A DNA stretch of 64,000 nt, from NCBI GenBank assembly GCA_020631815.1, contig JACKGW010000001.1, forward strand, positions 358,024-422,023, read 5' to 3'. A model generated the notes under the pieces. The model made no database searches. It saw nothing but the letters and a program-made list of their open reading frames with translations, and had not been told where the DNA came from. The stretch comes from Planctomycetota bacterium (lineage in GTDB: Bacteria > Planctomycetota > PLA2 > JAEUHO01). A program made the position numbers and the translations under genes. This document shows, one piece after another, positions 62,030-64,000 of the stretch; position 1 is the stretch's first letter; each line of letters opens with the position of its first letter.

Positions 62030-63961
62030 TCATCGACCGCTGCTCTCCAAGACGTGCTGGGCGAGGTCCGGGTAGGCCCAGAGGCGGGCCTTGCGGGTGG
62101 GCTCGCGCAGCACGACGGGCCGCACGACGACGACGAGCTGGAATTCGTCGCCTTCGCGCTCGTAGCCCTTGAACAAGTCGCCGACCAGCGGCGCGTCGGA
62201 CAGTCCCGGCGTCTGGTTGGTCGTCGCCGTGACGTTGCGGGTGATGAGACCGCCGAGCAGCAGCGACTGCCCGTCGTCCAGCTTGGCCGTCGTCTGCAGG
62301 GACCGCGTACGGAACGCGGTCGTGGTCTGGGCCGTGCCCGTGCTCTCACGAATGCCTGCGGTGAGGGCGGCGTCGGGCAGGCTGATCGTGGGGGCGACGT
62401 CCAGCGTGATCTGCCCGCGCTCGCCGACCAGCGGGCGCACGTTGAGCTGCACGCCGAAGGGCCGGAATTCGACGGAGTTCAGGATGCCGTCGGTCGTGAT
62501 GTTGGTCGCGACCGACTGGGGAATCGGAATCTCGCCGCCGACCTGGAACGATGCCTGCTCGCCGGACAGCACGGTGAGCGACGGCCGCGAAAGGCTGCGC
62601 GCGTAGCCCGTCTGCTCGAGCAGGCGCAGGAGCGAGTCGAAGGCGAAGCCGTCGCCAGCGACCTGCAGCTGGTTGCTGAGCGTGCCGGAGAGGAACGCGA
62701 AGACGTTCTGGACGTCCGGGTCCTCGCCCTGGTTGCCGACGCGGCGGGCGCCACCGCCCTGCAGCGTGCCCGCGCCGGTGCCGGCCACGCGCGCCGGGTT
62801 GAAGCTGCCCTGGCGGAAGTTGCTGGCGAACAGGCCGAAGTCCGAGTTGAAGGCCTTCAGCTTGGAGCAGTTGACCTCGTAGAGCTCGATGTCCACGCGG
62901 ACCTGGGGCAGGTCGGTGACCTCGACGAAGGACAGGATGCGGCCGCGACCCGCCTCGATGACCTTGGCGCGGCCCACGTTGGACTCGATCAGGTTGCGCA
63001 AGGTCGACGACGAGCTGCCGAGCAGCTGCGAGAGCCCGCGCACCGTGCTGCCACCGCTCGTACCGCCTTGGCCGGTCTGGCCCGCGAGCGCGCCCGACTC
63101 GTCCGCGCGCACCTCGATGGAGTCTTCGCGGCTGTTGCCGAGCAGGCTCTGGGCCACGCTCAGCGCGCGGATCAACGTGGTCTGCGTGTCGATCTGGCCC
63201 GTGAGGACGAAGATGTCCGTCTCGTCGGAAGGAACGCGGCCCTTGACGAGTCGCCGCACCACGACGTCGTGCGCGCCGAGGTCGTGAATGGCGCCCTGCA
63301 TGCGGTCTTCGAGGCGCCCCGGCAGGCTCTCGACCCGGATCAGGTTGATGACCGCCGCCGACGTCCGCAGCTCTTCGATGGGCTCGATGACGGGCTGGTC
63401 GTTGGCTGCGCCAGCGTCGGCACCCCCCGCCGTGCCGTCGGGCGTAACCACGCGCACGCCGGGCGAGCCGCGCCGACGCGAGCCGCGCGAGGCATCGAGA
63501 TAGCGCTGGGCCATCTCTTCGGCCGCGTTGGCGTAGGTGATGTCCGGCACGGTGCCGCGAAGCACGACGGCGTCACGGTCGGGTGCCGAGGCAACCTGGA
63601 TCGAGGGATGCACGTCGCGCAGCGCGGCCTCGAGCAGGGAAAGATCGCGGCGCACGTGGAACAGATAGGAGCGGGTGGAACCATCGGCGAACCAGACCAT
63701 GAGGCTGGTGCGGCCCAGCTCACGACCCAGCACGAGGCCCTCACGCTCGCTGAGCGGCTCGAAGCTGACCACGTCCGGGTTCGCTACGGCCACGCGCGCG
63801 AAGTCGCGGTCGAAGGCCAACCGGGCGTGCGTGGAGACGAGCAGCTCGCGCTCCTCGGTCCCATCCGCGGCCAGGGCCATCCCGCCGAGCGAGACGAGGG
63901 CAGCAAGACCCACGACGCGCGCCGTGAAGCGAGCGCGCGCTCGCCAGCTTCCGATTCCCAT
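62030..63961 (-). CDS. cpaC: Tad pilus secretin RcpA/CpaC
   Basis: A 643-residue outer-membrane secretin. GGGAGG lies upstream of the ATG at 63961; the GTG at 63997 gives an unlikely longer start. A signal peptide (ARVVGLAALVSLGGMALA) is followed by the pilus-formation N-domain (LAFDRDFARVAVANPDVVSFEPLSE), a BON-like region (VVLRGTVPDITYANAAEEMAQ), a Ser/Gly-rich linker and the secretin core: FLSGTLSNQLQVAGDGFAFDSLLRLLEQTGYARSLSRPSL, SGEQASFQVGGEIPIP and KLDDGQSLLLGGLI. It forms the outer-membrane pore for the Flp pilus and starts this locus in the window. Confidence 0.92.
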   Translation of the reverse strand: MGIGSWRARARFTARVVGLAALVSLGGMALAADGTEERELLVSTHARLAFDRDFARVAVANPDVVSFEPLSEREGLVLGRELGRTSLMVWFADGSTRSYLFHVRRDLSLLEAALRDVHPSIQVASAPDRDAVVLRGTVPDITYANAAEEMAQRYLDASRGSRRRGSPGVRVVTPDGTAGGADAGAANDQPVIEPIEELRTSAAVINLIRVESLPGRLEDRMQGAIHDLGAHDVVVRRLVKGRVPSDETDIFVLTGQIDTQTTLIRALSVAQSLLGNSREDSIEVRADESGALAGQTGQGGTSGGSTVRGLSQLLGSSSSTLRNLIESNVGRAKVIEAGRGRILSFVEVTDLPQVRVDIELYEVNCSKLKAFNSDFGLFASNFRQGSFNPARVAGTGAGTLQGGGARRVGNQGEDPDVQNVFAFLSGTLSNQLQVAGDGFAFDSLLRLLEQTGYARSLSRPSLTVLSGEQASFQVGGEIPIPQSVATNITTDGILNSVEFRPFGVQLNVRPLVGERGQITLDVAPTISLPDAALTAGIRESTGTAQTTTAFRTRSLQTTAKLDDGQSLLLGGLITRNVTATTNQTPGLSDAPLVGDLFKGYEREGDEFQLVVVVRPVVLREPTRKARLWAYPDLAQHVLESSGR

Positions 63962-64000
63962 GCGTGACGACCTCCCGGCCCCCCGTGCCAGAGACACAGC

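Overview
The window is very GC-rich and densely coded, with many 1-4 base start/stop overlaps (ATGA, GTGA). It carries no rRNA, tRNA or CRISPR array that I can recognise. The gene set points to the Planctomycetota: a short sigma factor of the type common in that phylum, a 1,291-residue Ser/Thr kinase with an N-terminal 'DYAAKHPDLAERIADLFP'-type leader and fused AAA/TPR modules, a hydrazine-synthase-alpha-like lipoprotein with one c-type heme site, secreted WD40-caspase proteins and GYF/zinc-ribbon trypsin-like proteases. The phylum assignment is an inference from gene content.

Layout. (1) 1-3494, minus strand: a translationally coupled set of PqqD-like protein, HPr-kinase-like protein, two GT2 glycosyltransferases and a nucleotidyltransferase cut by the window edge; it resembles tail-modification modules of RiPP clusters. 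(2) 3632-6580: a PH-domain membrane protein, a coupled trio of P-loop kinase, cyclic-phosphate-processing receiver domain (cREC) and receiver-like protein, and a phosphotransferase. (3) 6870-15380: a defence/restriction island in one direction: DUF262, Z1 helicase-type ATPase, PD-(D/E)XK (DUF4420-type) nuclease, C5 DNA methyltransferase, an unrecognised protein with a nuclease-like C-terminus, and Vsr. (4) 15533-25689: a methanethiol S-methyltransferase (MddA-like), a membrane protein, HEAT-like and TPR-like proteins (two paralogues, one with a SEC-C motif), a HipB/HipA pair behind three operators spaced exactly 50 bp apart, an esterase with a thioredoxin-like tail, and a methyltransferase gene with an in-frame TGA followed by a bSECIS-like hairpin: a probable selenoprotein. 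(5) 25756-31213: two Ser/Thr kinases flanking an ECF-like sigma factor. (6) 31445-42830: assorted membrane and exported proteins, the heme lipoprotein, an active/inactive trypsin-like protease pair, a double GNAT and an endonuclease/phosphatase-family protein. (7) 42930-50233: two coupled, exported WD40-caspase proteins. (8) 50318-51217: a DUF4382 lipoprotein. (9) 51561-63961, minus strand: a near-complete tad (Flp pilus) locus in the order secretin, Flp pilin, prepilin peptidase, TadE, CpaB, TadG-like, TadZ, TadA, TadB, TadC, TadD-like.

The observations I rate highest are the probable selenocysteine methyltransferase (24901-25689), the restriction island with DUF262 in the slot where related systems carry a MORC/MutL-type ATPase, the evenly phased HipB operators, and a 33-bp repeat that contains the stop codons of two unrelated genes.
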